Part shown: positions 26,904 to 35,341 of the stretch, one piece after another
Numbering within the stretch: position 1 is the stretch's first letter
Layout of the letters: each line of letters starts with the position of its first letter
Source of the DNA: Alicycliphilus denitrificans_A
GTDB lineage: Bacteria; Pseudomonadota; Gammaproteobacteria; Burkholderiales; Burkholderiaceae_C
Assembly: GCF_044792555.1 (NCBI RefSeq)
Contig: NZ_CP126238.1
Coordinates: forward strand, 3,472,001-3,536,000
Reading direction: 5' to 3'
Length of the DNA stretch: 64,000 nucleotides
The notes under the pieces: generated by a model
Seen by the model: the letters and a program-made list of their open reading frames with translations, nothing else
Told to the model about the DNA's origin: nothing
Database searches by the model: none
Translations under genes and position numbers: made by a program

Positions 26904-27077
26904 TCACATCTCGACCATCTCGAAATCCTGCTTTCCCGCCCCGCATTCAGGGCATGTCCAGCTTGCGGGGATGTCCTCCCAGCGGGTGTTGGGTGCAATG
27001 CCGTGCTCGGGCGAACCCTCGGCCTCGTCGTAGATCCAACCGCACACCATGCACATCCAGGTCTTGAGGTCGGTCAC
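26904..27077 (-). CDS. Rubredoxin
   Basis: A 57-residue iron-sulfur electron carrier. The two iron-binding pairs are MCMVCGWIYDEAEG and SWTCPECGAGKQDFEM, with the usual spacing. The start is a GTG at 27077 (TDLKTWMCMVCGW) without a strong ribosome site; the family's usual KTWMCxxCGW opening supports it. It is divergent from thiD and directly upstream of pilG. Rubredoxin beside thiD is a common arrangement in related bacteria, so the link to the pilus genes may be only positional. Confidence 0.9.
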   Translation of the reverse strand: MTDLKTWMCMVCGWIYDEAEGSPEHGIAPNTRWEDIPASWTCPECGAGKQDFEMVEM

Positions 27078-27171
27078 AGCTTAAAGGGCCTTCACATAGA
27101 ATGCAACGATTGTATCTAGTCATGACCACGAGATGCAGCTTTCGTGCCACCGGTTACGCTGACACTCCTAC

Positions 27172-28110
27172 ATGAGCATGAACACCACTTCATCACCTGG
27201 CGCCCCGGTCATGGCAATGCAGGATGACGAGTCCGCGCCGCCTGCCATCTGCGTGATGGCCTTCAACGCCAACGACCCCAGCGGCGCCGGAGGCCTAGCG
27301 GCCGACATCGCCGCCGTGGCCTCGGTGGGCGGGCACCCCGTGCCCGTGGTCACCGGCGCCTACACGCGCGACAGTGCCGAGATCCATGACCACTATGCTT
27401 TCGACGACGAGGCCGTCACCGAACAGGCCCGCGCCGTGCTCGAGGACATGGCCGTGCAGGCCATCAAGGTCGGTTTCGTGGGCAGTCCCGAGAACCTGAG
27501 CGCCATCGCGGAGATTGCGACCGACTATCCCGAGATTCCGGTAGTCGCCTACATGCCCAACCTGTCATGGTGGCGCGACGACCTCATCGACCAATACCTC
27601 GACGCGTTTGAGGAGCTGCTGCTGCCCCAGACCTCGGTACTGGTTGGCAACCACAGCACGCTGTGGCGCTGGCTGCTGCCCGACTGGGGCAGCGAGCGAG
27701 CGCCATCGGCGCGCGACCTGGCCCTGGCGGCCGCCGACAGTGGCGTGCCGTATTTGCTGGTGACGGGCATTCCCGCGGCCGAGCAGCATATCGAGAACAC
27801 CCTGACCTCGGCCCAGACCGTCCTGGGCAGCGGGCGCTTCGAGCGCTTCGAGGCCACCTTCGTGGGTGCGGGCGACACCTTGTCGGCCACCCTCGCCGCC
27901 CTCATCGCCAGCGGCAACGACCTGGGCCAGGCCACGAGCGAGGCGCTCACCTACCTCGATGGCTGTCTGGAGCATGGCTTTCGCCCCGGCATGGGCCATG
28001 TATTGCCCGACCGCATGTTCTGGGCCGAGCCCGACGACGACGACAATGACGATGCCCTCTCCCCCGGTACGGAGGGCTTTGACATCCCACCCCATGACAC
28101 ACAGCACTGA
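27172..28110 (+). CDS. thiD: ThiD-like hydroxymethylpyrimidine / phosphomethylpyrimidine kinase
   Basis: A 312-residue ribokinase-fold protein. AFNANDPSGAGGLAADIAAV matches the N-terminal motif of ThiD, and FVGAGDTLSATLAALIASG is the anion-hole motif with its catalytic Asp. The centre is divergent: the usual VVTPNLPEA stretch reads SVLVGNHSTLWRWLLPDW, so substrate preference could differ from the thiamine pathway. There is an acidic, probably disordered tail (EPDDDDNDDA). It overlaps the start of hemL by 17 bases. A second in-frame ATG at 27178 is an alternative start. Confidence 0.8.
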   Translation: MSMNTTSSPGAPVMAMQDDESAPPAICVMAFNANDPSGAGGLAADIAAVASVGGHPVPVVTGAYTRDSAEIHDHYAFDDEAVTEQARAVLEDMAVQAIKVGFVGSPENLSAIAEIATDYPEIPVVAYMPNLSWWRDDLIDQYLDAFEELLLPQTSVLVGNHSTLWRWLLPDWGSERAPSARDLALAAADSGVPYLLVTGIPAAEQHIENTLTSAQTVLGSGRFERFEATFVGAGDTLSATLAALIASGNDLGQATSEALTYLDGCLEHGFRPGMGHVLPDRMFWAEPDDDDNDDALSPGTEGFDIPPHDTQH

Positions 28111-29404
28111 CCCCAATCTCTCCCTGTTCGAACGCGCCAAGGCGCTGATCCCCGGCGGCGTGAACTCCCCCGTGCGCGCCTTTCGCGCCGTGGGCGGCAC
28201 GCCGCGCTTCATCGCCCGCGCCCAGGGCCCTTACATGTGGGACGCAGGCGGCAAGCAGTACATCGACTACATCGGCTCCTGGGGCCCGATGATCCTGGGC
28301 CACGGCCACCCGGCGGTGCTGGAGGCCGTGCAGAAGGCCGCGCTGGACGGCTTTTCCTTCGGCGCCCCCACCGAGCGCGAGGTCGAGCTGGCCGAGGAGA
28401 TCATCCGCCACGTGCCCTCCATGGAGATGATCCGCCTGGTCAGCTCGGGCACCGAGGCCGGCATGAGCGCCATCCGCCTGGCGCGCGGCGCCACCGGGCG
28501 CAGCAAGATCATCAAGTTCAACGGCTGCTACCACGGCCACGCCGATTCGCTCTTGGTCAAGGCCGGCTCGGGCCTGGCGACCTTCGGCCATGCCACCAGC
28601 GCCGGCGTGCCGCCCGAGGTGGTGCAGCACACCCTGGTGCTGGAATACAACGACGTGGCCCAGCTGGAAGAAGCCTTCGCGCTGCACGGCAAGGAGGTGG
28701 CCTGCGTGATCATGGAGCCCATCGCCGGCAACATGAACTTCGTGCGTGCCAGCGTGCCCTTCATGCGCCGCGCACGCGAGCTGTGCACGCAAAACAGCGC
28801 CCTGCTGGTCATCGACGAGGTGATGACCGGCTTTCGCGTGGCCCTGGGCGGCGCGCAAAGCGTCTACGCCCAGGCCATCCCCGGCTTCCAGCCCGACCTG
28901 ACGGTGCTGGGCAAGGTGATCGGCGGCGGCATGCCGCTGGCGGCCTTTGGCGGCCCGCGCGCCATCATGGAACAGCTGGCGCCGCTGGGCCCGGTCTACC
29001 AGGCGGGCACACTCTCGGGCAACCCGGTGGCCACGGCCTGCGGCCTGGCGACGCTGCGCGAGATCAGCCAGCCCGGCTTCTACGAGCAACTGGCCACGCG
29101 CACGCGCCAGCTGACCGACGGCCTGGCAGGTGCGGCCAAGGCGGCGGGCGTTCCGTTCTGCGCCGACAGCCAGGGAGGCATGTTCGGCTTCTTCCTGCTG
29201 CCCGAGCTGCCGCAGAACTACCCCGAGGTGCTGAAGACCGAGGGCGCGCGCTTCAACCAGCTGTTCCACGGCCTGCTCGAGCGCGGCGTGTACATCGCGC
29301 CGGCGCTGTACGAGGCCTGCTTTGTCAGCGCCGCGCACAGCGCCGAGGACATTGCGCAGACCGTGGATACAGCCGCACAGGTCTTCCAGACGCTCACAAA
29401 ATAA
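28094..29404 (+). CDS. hemL: Glutamate-1-semialdehyde 2,1-aminomutase
   Basis: A 436-residue PLP enzyme converting glutamate-1-semialdehyde to 5-aminolevulinate in tetrapyrrole synthesis. Landmarks are IPGGVNSPVRAFRAVGG at the start, SSGTEAGMSAIRLAR, FNGCYHGHADSLLVKAGSG, LLVIDEVMTGFRVALGGAQ and the PLP lysine in LTVLGKVIGGGMPLAAFGG (about residue 275). Tetrapyrrole supply links loosely to the B12-dependent regulator elsewhere in the window, but no shared control is visible. A strong terminator follows at 29450. Confidence 0.95.
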   Translation: MTHSTDPNLSLFERAKALIPGGVNSPVRAFRAVGGTPRFIARAQGPYMWDAGGKQYIDYIGSWGPMILGHGHPAVLEAVQKAALDGFSFGAPTEREVELAEEIIRHVPSMEMIRLVSSGTEAGMSAIRLARGATGRSKIIKFNGCYHGHADSLLVKAGSGLATFGHATSAGVPPEVVQHTLVLEYNDVAQLEEAFALHGKEVACVIMEPIAGNMNFVRASVPFMRRARELCTQNSALLVIDEVMTGFRVALGGAQSVYAQAIPGFQPDLTVLGKVIGGGMPLAAFGGPRAIMEQLAPLGPVYQAGTLSGNPVATACGLATLREISQPGFYEQLATRTRQLTDGLAGAAKAAGVPFCADSQGGMFGFFLLPELPQNYPEVLKTEGARFNQLFHGLLERGVYIAPALYEACFVSAAHSAEDIAQTVDTAAQVFQTLTK

Positions 29405-29449
29405 GAGCTTCCAGCGCTTTACCAGAGCGCGTTACAGCTATTTTTCATT
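29405..29449. repeat. Dispersed AGCTG...GCGCT hairpin repeat, copy 3
   Basis: On the minus strand reads AAAAATAGCTGTAACGCGCT, then CTGGTAAAGCGCTGGAAGCTC. It starts right at the hemL stop and abuts the terminator. Confidence 0.6.
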
Positions 29450-29475
29450 AAAAAAGGCCCTTGCGGGCCTTTTTT
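29450..29475. terminator. Bidirectional terminator between hemL and purH
   Basis: AAAAAAGGCCC, a four-base loop TTGC, then GGGCCTTTTTT: a perfect GC stem flanked by A and T runs. It serves the converging hemL (plus) and purH (minus) genes. Confidence 0.92.
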
Positions 29476-29491
29476 CTTGCCGCTGCAGCGT

Positions 29492-31093
29492 TCAATGGCG
29501 GAAGTGGCGCACGCCCGTGAACACCATGGCCACGCCGCGCTCGTTGGCGGCGTCAATCACCTCCTGGTCGCGCATCGAGCCGCCGGGCTGGGCCACGCAG
29601 GTCGCGCCCGCGTCCACCACCACGTCCAGGCCGTCGCGGAACGGGAAGAAGGCGTCGCTCGCGACCACGGTGTTCTGCAGCGACAGGCCGGCCGCCTGGG
29701 CCTTGATGCTGGCGATGCGCGCGGAATCCAGGCGGCTCATCTGACCCGCGCCCACGCCCATGGTCATGCCGCCCTTGCAGAACACGATGGCGTTGCTCTT
29801 CACGTACTTGGCCACCTTCCAGGCGAACATCAGGTCCTGCATCTCCTCCTGCGTGGGCTGCTTGAGGGTGACGACCTTCACGTCGGGCAGCTGCAGCTCG
29901 TGGTTGTCGGCGGTCTGCAGCAGCAGGCCCGAGCCCACGCGCTTGGCGTCCATGGCGTTGCGGCCTTGCTCCCAGGCGGTGGCGCCGGCGGCGGCGGGAA
30001 TGGCGATCTTCATCAGGCGCACATTCGCCTTGGCCTTGAAGACTTCGAGCGCCTCGGGCGTGAAGTCGGGCGCCATCAGCACCTCGACGAACTGCTGGGC
30101 TATTCTTTGCGCCGCCGCGCCGTCCACCGCGCGGTTCAGGGCGATGATGCCGCCGAAGGCGCTCGTGGGGTCGGTCTGGAAGGCCTTGGAATAAGCCTCG
30201 AGCGCGCTCGTGCCCACGGCCACACCGCAGGGGTTGGCGTGCTTGACGATGACGCAGGCGGGCAGCTTGAAGCTTTTCACGCACTCCCAGGCGGCATCGG
30301 CGTCGGCGATATTGTTGTAGGACAGCTCCTTGCCCTGCAGCTGCACGCCGGTGGCGATGGAGCCGGGCGCGGGGTACAGGTCGCGGTACCAGGCGGCCTG
30401 CTGGTGGCTGTTCTCGCCGTAGCGCAGGTCCTGTACCTTGATGAAGTGGGCGTTGCTCTGGCCCGGGAACAGGTGGCGCTCGGGCACATAGGCCTCGGCG
30501 AGCTTTTCTTCCTCGAATTTCACCGACGACAGGTAGTCGCTGATGGCGCCGTCGTACTGCGCGATGCGGTTGAAGGCCGCCACCGACAGCGCAAAGCGCA
30601 GCTTGTCGCTGAGCTTGCCGCTGGCCTTGAGCTCCGCCAGCACGGCCGGGTACTGGTCGGCGGCGGTGACCACGCCCACGTCCTGCCAGTTCTTGGCGGC
30701 GCTGCGCACCATGGCGGGGCCGCCGATGTCGATGTTCTCTATGGCGTCGGCCAGGGTGCAGCCGGGCTTGGCCACGGTGGCCTCGAACGGATACAGGTTG
30801 ACCACCAGCAGGTCGATGGTGTCAATGCCATGCTCGGCCAGCGCCGCCATGTGTGCCGGCAGGTCGCGGCGCGCCAGCAGGCCGCCATGCACCTTGGGGT
30901 GCAGGGTCTTCACGCGGCCGTCCAGCATCTCGGGGAACTGCGTCACCTCGGCCACCTCGGTGACGGGCAGGCCGTTGTCGGCCAGGAGCTTGGCGGTGCC
31001 GCCGGTGGAGAGCAGGCGGATGCCCAGGGCATGCAGTGCCTGGGCGAATTCGACGATGCCGGTCTTGTCGGAGACGGAGAGGAGTGCGTTCAT
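29492..31093 (-). CDS. purH: Bifunctional AICAR transformylase / IMP cyclohydrolase
   Basis: A 533-residue enzyme for the last two steps of IMP synthesis. The N-terminal MGS-like cyclohydrolase domain (LLSVSDKTGIVEFAQAL, LLSTGGTAKLLADNGL, FPEMLDGRVKTLHPKVHGGL) occupies about residues 1-195. The C-terminal transformylase shows LRYGENSHQQAAWY, VKHANPCGVAVG (catalytic Lys-His) and FFPFRDGLDVVVDAG. The ATG at 31093 is preferred over a TTG four codons earlier. It lies downstream of fis and dusB, separated by a repeat copy. Confidence 0.95.
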   Translation of the reverse strand: MNALLSVSDKTGIVEFAQALHALGIRLLSTGGTAKLLADNGLPVTEVAEVTQFPEMLDGRVKTLHPKVHGGLLARRDLPAHMAALAEHGIDTIDLLVVNLYPFEATVAKPGCTLADAIENIDIGGPAMVRSAAKNWQDVGVVTAADQYPAVLAELKASGKLSDKLRFALSVAAFNRIAQYDGAISDYLSSVKFEEEKLAEAYVPERHLFPGQSNAHFIKVQDLRYGENSHQQAAWYRDLYPAPGSIATGVQLQGKELSYNNIADADAAWECVKSFKLPACVIVKHANPCGVAVGTSALEAYSKAFQTDPTSAFGGIIALNRAVDGAAAQRIAQQFVEVLMAPDFTPEALEVFKAKANVRLMKIAIPAAAGATAWEQGRNAMDAKRVGSGLLLQTADNHELQLPDVKVVTLKQPTQEEMQDLMFAWKVAKYVKSNAIVFCKGGMTMGVGAGQMSRLDSARIASIKAQAAGLSLQNTVVASDAFFPFRDGLDVVVDAGATCVAQPGGSMRDQEVIDAANERGVAMVFTGVRHFRH

Positions 31094-31113
31094 GGTGGCT
31101 CGCAATGGTTTGG

Positions 31114-31164
31114 ATTGAAATCGGCAGCTAACGCTTGTTTGAAAAGCGTTAGCAGCTATATAAA
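31114..31164. repeat. Dispersed AGCTGCTAACGCTT hairpin repeat, copy 4
   Basis: Contains AACGCTTGTTTGAAAAGCGTT, a seven-pair stem with a seven-base loop, followed by AGCAGCTATATAAAAAG. It fills the gap between fis and purH. Confidence 0.7.
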
Positions 31165-31175
31165 AAGAAGCGTCT

Positions 31176-31412
31176 TCAGAGCAGCTTGTGCTCCACCAGC
31201 TTCTTGCGCAGGGTATTGCGGTTCAGCCCCAGCCATTCGGCGGCGCGGGACTGGTTGTGGTCGGCCTGGCTCATCACCACTTCCAGCAGCGGTTTTTCCA
31301 CCAGGCGCACGACCATGTCGTACACGCCGTCGGGTGTCTCGCCGTCCAGATCGTGAAAGTAGCTCTGCAGGCTTTCGCGCACGCATTGCTCAATGCTGTT
31401 GTTCTTGCTCAT
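31176..31412 (-). CDS. fis: Fis-family DNA-binding protein
   Basis: A 78-residue nucleoid/regulatory protein. The C-terminal helix-turn-helix NQSRAAEWLGLNRNTLRKKL is the Fis signature. The start at 31412 overlaps the end of dusB by 23 bases, the same dusB-fis arrangement as in enterobacteria, where expression is controlled from upstream of dusB. It is somewhat shorter than E. coli Fis at the N-terminus but includes the family's activation region. Confidence 0.93.
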   Translation of the reverse strand: MSKNNSIEQCVRESLQSYFHDLDGETPDGVYDMVVRLVEKPLLEVVMSQADHNQSRAAEWLGLNRNTLRKKLVEHKLL

Positions 31413-32448
31413 ATGTCCATTCCATCGGCAGCGGATCCGCGTCGTCGCGTGCGGGAGGCAGCCGATCCATTTGTGCGCCCAGGACGCCAAAGTAGTCAGC
31501 CACCGCCTGCCACTGCGCCGTGCAGTCCTCAATGGTGTTGATGTGTTGCCTGAAGGCCTCGCCGCCGGGCAGGTCGCGCACATACCAGGCGATATGCTTG
31601 CGTGCGCTGCGCACGCCGCTGGCCTGGCCATACAGGCCATAGTGGTCCTGCAGGTGCTCCAGCAGCAGGCGCCGCACCTCGGCCACCAGCGGCGGCGCCA
31701 GCGGCTCGCCCGTGGCCAGGTAATGGGCGATCTCGCGGAAGATCCACGGCCGGCCCTGGGCCGCGCGGCCGATCATGATGGCGTCGGCCCCGGTGTGCGC
31801 GAGCACCGCGCGCGCCTTGCGGGGCGAGGTGATATCGCCATTGGCCACCACCGGCACGCGCACCGCGGCCTTCACGGCGGCGATGGTCTCGTACTCGGCC
31901 TGGCCCTTGTACCCCTGCTCGCGCGTGCGGCCGTGCACGGTGAGCATCTGCACGCCCACGTCCTCGAACTGGCGTGCCAGCTGCACGGCATTTTTGTGCT
32001 GCTGGCACCAGCCGGTGCGCATCTTCAACGTCACCGGCACGCCGCGCGGCGCGCAGGCCGCCACCACGGCCGCGGCGATCTGCACCGCCAGGGCCTCGTT
32101 CTGCATCAACGCCGAGCCGGCCCATTTGTTGCACACCTTCTTGGCCGGGCAGCCCATGTTGATGTCGATGATCTGGGCGCCGCGGGCTATGTTGTAGAGC
32201 GCCGCCTCGGCCATCATGGCCGCGTCGGTGCCGGCGATCTGCACGGCGATGGGTCCGGGCTCGCCTTCGTGGTTGGCGCGGCGGCTGGTCTTCAGGCTGT
32301 CCCACAGGTCGCGGCGCGAGGTGACCATCTCACTGACCGCGTAGCCCGCGCCCAGGCGCTTGCACAGCTGGCGGAACGGCCGGTCCGTCACCCCCGCCAT
32401 GGGGGCGACGAACAAACGGTTCGCCAGGGGGATATGGCCTATGTGCAT
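31390..32448 (-). CDS. dusB: tRNA-dihydrouridine synthase B
   Basis: A 352-residue FMN-dependent TIM-barrel enzyme reducing uridines in tRNA. It starts HIGHIPLANRLFVAPMAGVTD; the catalytic cysteine is in NMGCPAKKVCNKWAGSALM (about residues 98-116); VTLKMRTGW and MIGRAAQGRPWIFREI are FMN-phosphate-binding segments. It heads a dusB-fis pair. Confidence 0.94.
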   Translation of the reverse strand: MHIGHIPLANRLFVAPMAGVTDRPFRQLCKRLGAGYAVSEMVTSRRDLWDSLKTSRRANHEGEPGPIAVQIAGTDAAMMAEAALYNIARGAQIIDINMGCPAKKVCNKWAGSALMQNEALAVQIAAAVVAACAPRGVPVTLKMRTGWCQQHKNAVQLARQFEDVGVQMLTVHGRTREQGYKGQAEYETIAAVKAAVRVPVVANGDITSPRKARAVLAHTGADAIMIGRAAQGRPWIFREIAHYLATGEPLAPPLVAEVRRLLLEHLQDHYGLYGQASGVRSARKHIAWYVRDLPGGEAFRQHINTIEDCTAQWQAVADYFGVLGAQMDRLPPARDDADPLPMEWTYEQEQQH

Positions 32449-32581
32449 GGGGCGGATGCGGTCGCAGGGGGAGTGGGGGTGAGGGGCAAGATTTTACCTG
32501 CTCAAAATTTCAGCAAATGAAATGGCGCCACGGCCGGCTCGCGGCCTGCGGCGTGCAAGCCTCTACACTCGCAGCCCTGCC

Positions 32582-33124
32582 ATGGAAATCTGGATGCAAC
32601 AACTGCTGGACCTGCTGGCCTTGCCGCAGTTCGGCCTCAGCACGGTCTTCATCGTGGCCTTTGTCTCGGCCACGCTGCTGCCAATGGGTTCGGAGCCGGC
32701 GGTGTTCGGCCTGGTGCAGCTCAACCCCGCGCTGTTCTGGCCCGCCGTGCTCGTGGCCACGGCCGGCAACACGCTGGGCGGCGCCGTGAGCTGGTGGATG
32801 GGGCTGGGCGCCCACCGCGCCTGGGACGCCGCGCGCCGCCACCGCGGCAACGGCCATGCGGCCACGGCCAGGCCCGCGCGCGAACTGACACGCGCCGAGC
32901 GCCGCGTGCGCGTGTGGCTGCGCAAATGGGGGCCGAAGACCTGCCTGCTCGCATGGCTGCCCGTGGTGGGCGACCCGCTGTGCTCGGTGGCCGGCTGGCT
33001 GCACCTGCCCTTCTGGCCCTGCCTGGTGTACATGGCCATCGGCAAGTTCTTCCGCTATCTGATCATGACCACCACCCTGCTGCACCTCGTGCCGGGCGAC
33101 TGGACGCGCTGGCTGCACGGCTGA
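32582..33124 (+). CDS. YqaA/DedA-like (VTT-type) membrane protein
   Basis: A 180-residue inner-membrane protein resembling YqaA. It has four or so hydrophobic segments, including FGLSTVFIVAFVSATLLPMG, GNTLGGAVSWWMGLGA and LLAWLPVVGDPLCSVAGWL; the conserved G-D-P motif is typical of the SNARE-associated/VTT family. Members have been linked to lipid scrambling or membrane homeostasis. I choose the ATG at 32582 (EIWMQQLLDLLALPQFG) because the preceding 20 residues of the open frame look non-membrane and lack a ribosome site. Confidence 0.85.
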   Translation: MEIWMQQLLDLLALPQFGLSTVFIVAFVSATLLPMGSEPAVFGLVQLNPALFWPAVLVATAGNTLGGAVSWWMGLGAHRAWDAARRHRGNGHAATARPARELTRAERRVRVWLRKWGPKTCLLAWLPVVGDPLCSVAGWLHLPFWPCLVYMAIGKFFRYLIMTTTLLHLVPGDWTRWLHG

Positions 33125-33145
33125 CTCCCGGGCGGAGCGCAGGCG

Positions 33146-34108
33146 CTAGGCCGGAGCACTCCATAGTCCGAGCATCTCCCGCAGCAGCGGCGGCACGGGC
33201 TCGCGGCGGTGCACCACCCCAAGGTGCGCCAGCGCAAAGGCCGTGCGGTCCACCTCCATGTCCAGCATGCAGACCCCCGCGGATGCGCGCGCGTGGCTCA
33301 GCCCGGGCACGATGCTGCGCGGCGCCAGCACCACGGCCTGGGGCTGGCCGAGCAACCCCTGCAGCACCGGCAGCGACACGGTGGACACGGGAAACCACTG
33401 CGCCCGGGGCAGTTGCGCCAACACCTCGCGCTCGAAGATGTCGCGCACGGCAATGCTGGTCGTGGGCAGCACCCAGCGTGCATCGGCCAGCGCGGCCAGC
33501 GGTACGTGGGCGGCCGCGGCCAGGGGGTGGGTGCCGGCGGCGACGAACACCGCCTCGTCGGCCAGCAGCGGCGCGAAGGCAAAGCTCTCGGGCAGCAACG
33601 CGGGCCGGCGGCAGAACACGGCGTCCAGCCCGCCGCCGATCAACAGCGACAGCAGCCGCGCGCCCTCGTCCTCCTGCACATCGACATGCACCTGGGGCCG
33701 CAGCGCATAAAAGCGCGCCAACAGCGGCGCGAGGATGGAGTACGCGGCCGCCGGTATGGCGCCCAGGCGCAGGGCCGCCGAGGCGCCCAGGCGGATGGCG
33801 GCCAGCGTTTCCGACGCATCCTCCAGCTCGTGCATCACGCCGCGCGCCGCATCGATCAGCGCCTGGCCGGCCTGCGTCGGGCGGATGCCGCGCGCATGGC
33901 GCTCGAACAGCCGCATGTCCAGCACGCGCTCGAGCTCGGCCAGCGCCTGTGTGGCCGCGGACTGGCTCATGTCCAGATAGGCTGCCGCCTTCCCGATGGA
34001 GCCGCATTGCTGCAGCGCCAGCAGCAGCTGCAGCTGGCGCAGGCGCACATGCTTGGCGAGCCGCGAGAACAAAACCCGGCCTTCCGGGAAGCTATTGGAT
34101 TCGTGCAT
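33146..34108 (-). CDS. LysR-family transcriptional regulator
   Basis: A 320-residue regulator. The helix-turn-helix is in RLRQLQLLLALQQCGSIGKA through AATQALAELERVLDMRLFER (about residues 21-70), followed by a periplasmic-binding-protein-like effector domain. It is divergent from a Bug-type receptor and an M20 hydrolase gene, which it most likely controls in response to their substrate or product. The 207-base gap between 34108 and 34316 should contain the LysR site; I saw no unambiguous T-N11-A palindrome. Confidence 0.93.
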   Translation of the reverse strand: MHESNSFPEGRVLFSRLAKHVRLRQLQLLLALQQCGSIGKAAAYLDMSQSAATQALAELERVLDMRLFERHARGIRPTQAGQALIDAARGVMHELEDASETLAAIRLGASAALRLGAIPAAAYSILAPLLARFYALRPQVHVDVQEDEGARLLSLLIGGGLDAVFCRRPALLPESFAFAPLLADEAVFVAAGTHPLAAAAHVPLAALADARWVLPTTSIAVRDIFEREVLAQLPRAQWFPVSTVSLPVLQGLLGQPQAVVLAPRSIVPGLSHARASAGVCMLDMEVDRTAFALAHLGVVHRREPVPPLLREMLGLWSAPA

Positions 34109-34315
34109 AGGTCCCGTGCTGCGTGGTGGGATATCGAGCGACAGCGGGAGTATGCAGCCATCGGAATCGCTTATGGGTCACCCTAAAAACGGTGTGCCCC
34201 GGCAGCCCGATTTTTCTATAGTCGCCCACCCATGCGGTGCGTTGTACGAGAGGCCAAGGCGCACGCATTTCTCCCAGTTTCGCGCCTCTACGTCTGAACC
34301 CCAAGGACACCCACC

Positions 34316-35329
34316 ATGCGCACCAGCCGCACCCATGCCAGCCGCCTGAGCCTCAAGGCCATGGCCATCGCCACCCTGACTGCCGCCGCCGCCCTAGCGC
34401 TGCCCCATGGCGTGCATGCGGCCGACGCCTACCCGAGCAAGCCCGTCAAGCTGGTCGTGCCGTTTGCCGCCGGCGGCTCCACCGACATCGTGGCCCGCGT
34501 GCTGGCCGAGGGCATGCGCACCACGCTGGGTCAGCCCGTCGTGGTGGACAACAAGGCCGGCGCGGGCGGCCTGATCGGCACCGAGGCCGTGGCCCAGGCC
34601 GCGGCCGATGGCTACACCGTCGGCATGGCCACGGTGAGCACCATGACCATCAACCCGCTGCTGTACACGCGCGCCGCGGGCCTGGGCGCCAAGCTCACCC
34701 CGGTGGCCAACCTAGTCACCATGCCCTCGGTGTACATGGTGCACCCCAGCCTGGGCGTGAACAGCTTCGACGCCTTCGTGGCCAAGGCCAAGGCACAGCC
34801 GGGCAAGATCAGTGGCGCCGTACCCGGCCCGGGAACGTTGGGCCACCTGATGCTGGCGTCGTTCAACGAAACCCTGAAGACCGACATCCTGATCGTGCCC
34901 TACCGCGGCAACGGTCCCGCCCTCAACGACGCGCTGGCCGGCATGGTGCAGGTCATGCCCGACCAGTTGCCCTCGTCCATGGCCCACATCAAGAGCGGCA
35001 AGCTTATCCCGATCGCGCTGTCCGCCAACGCCCGGTCGGCGGAACTGCCCAACGTGCCCACCTTCAAGGAACTGGGCTACAACGAGCTGAACCAGCTGGG
35101 CATCAGCTGGTTCGGCATCGTCGTGCCCAAGAACACACCCGCTGCCATCGTCAAGCAGCTGCAGGAGGCCGCCGTCAAGGCAGCGCACCTGCCCGATGTG
35201 CAAAAGCGTCTCAAGACCCTGGGTGCCGCGCCCACCGACATGGATCAAGGCCAGTTTGCGGCCCAGATCACGGCACAGACGCAGCGCCACAAGATCCTGC
35301 TGGACAAGGCCGGCGTGAAGCCCGAGTGA
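34316..35329 (+). CDS. Bug-family tripartite-tricarboxylate-type solute-binding protein
   Basis: A 337-residue exported receptor. The signal peptide ends at VHAADAYPSKPVKLVVPFAAG (cleavage near residue 38). The mature start, followed by TDIVARVLAEGM and VVVDNKAGAGGLIGTEAVA, is the TctC/Bug signature. No TctA/TctB membrane genes are adjacent, as is common for Bug receptors in Burkholderiales. Its ligand is probably the carboxylated or amide substrate of the downstream M20 hydrolase (12-base gap), a guess from context. Confidence 0.93.
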   Translation: MRTSRTHASRLSLKAMAIATLTAAAALALPHGVHAADAYPSKPVKLVVPFAAGGSTDIVARVLAEGMRTTLGQPVVVDNKAGAGGLIGTEAVAQAAADGYTVGMATVSTMTINPLLYTRAAGLGAKLTPVANLVTMPSVYMVHPSLGVNSFDAFVAKAKAQPGKISGAVPGPGTLGHLMLASFNETLKTDILIVPYRGNGPALNDALAGMVQVMPDQLPSSMAHIKSGKLIPIALSANARSAELPNVPTFKELGYNELNQLGISWFGIVVPKNTPAAIVKQLQEAAVKAAHLPDVQKRLKTLGAAPTDMDQGQFAAQITAQTQRHKILLDKAGVKPE

Positions 35330-35341
35330 GCGGGAGGGCCC

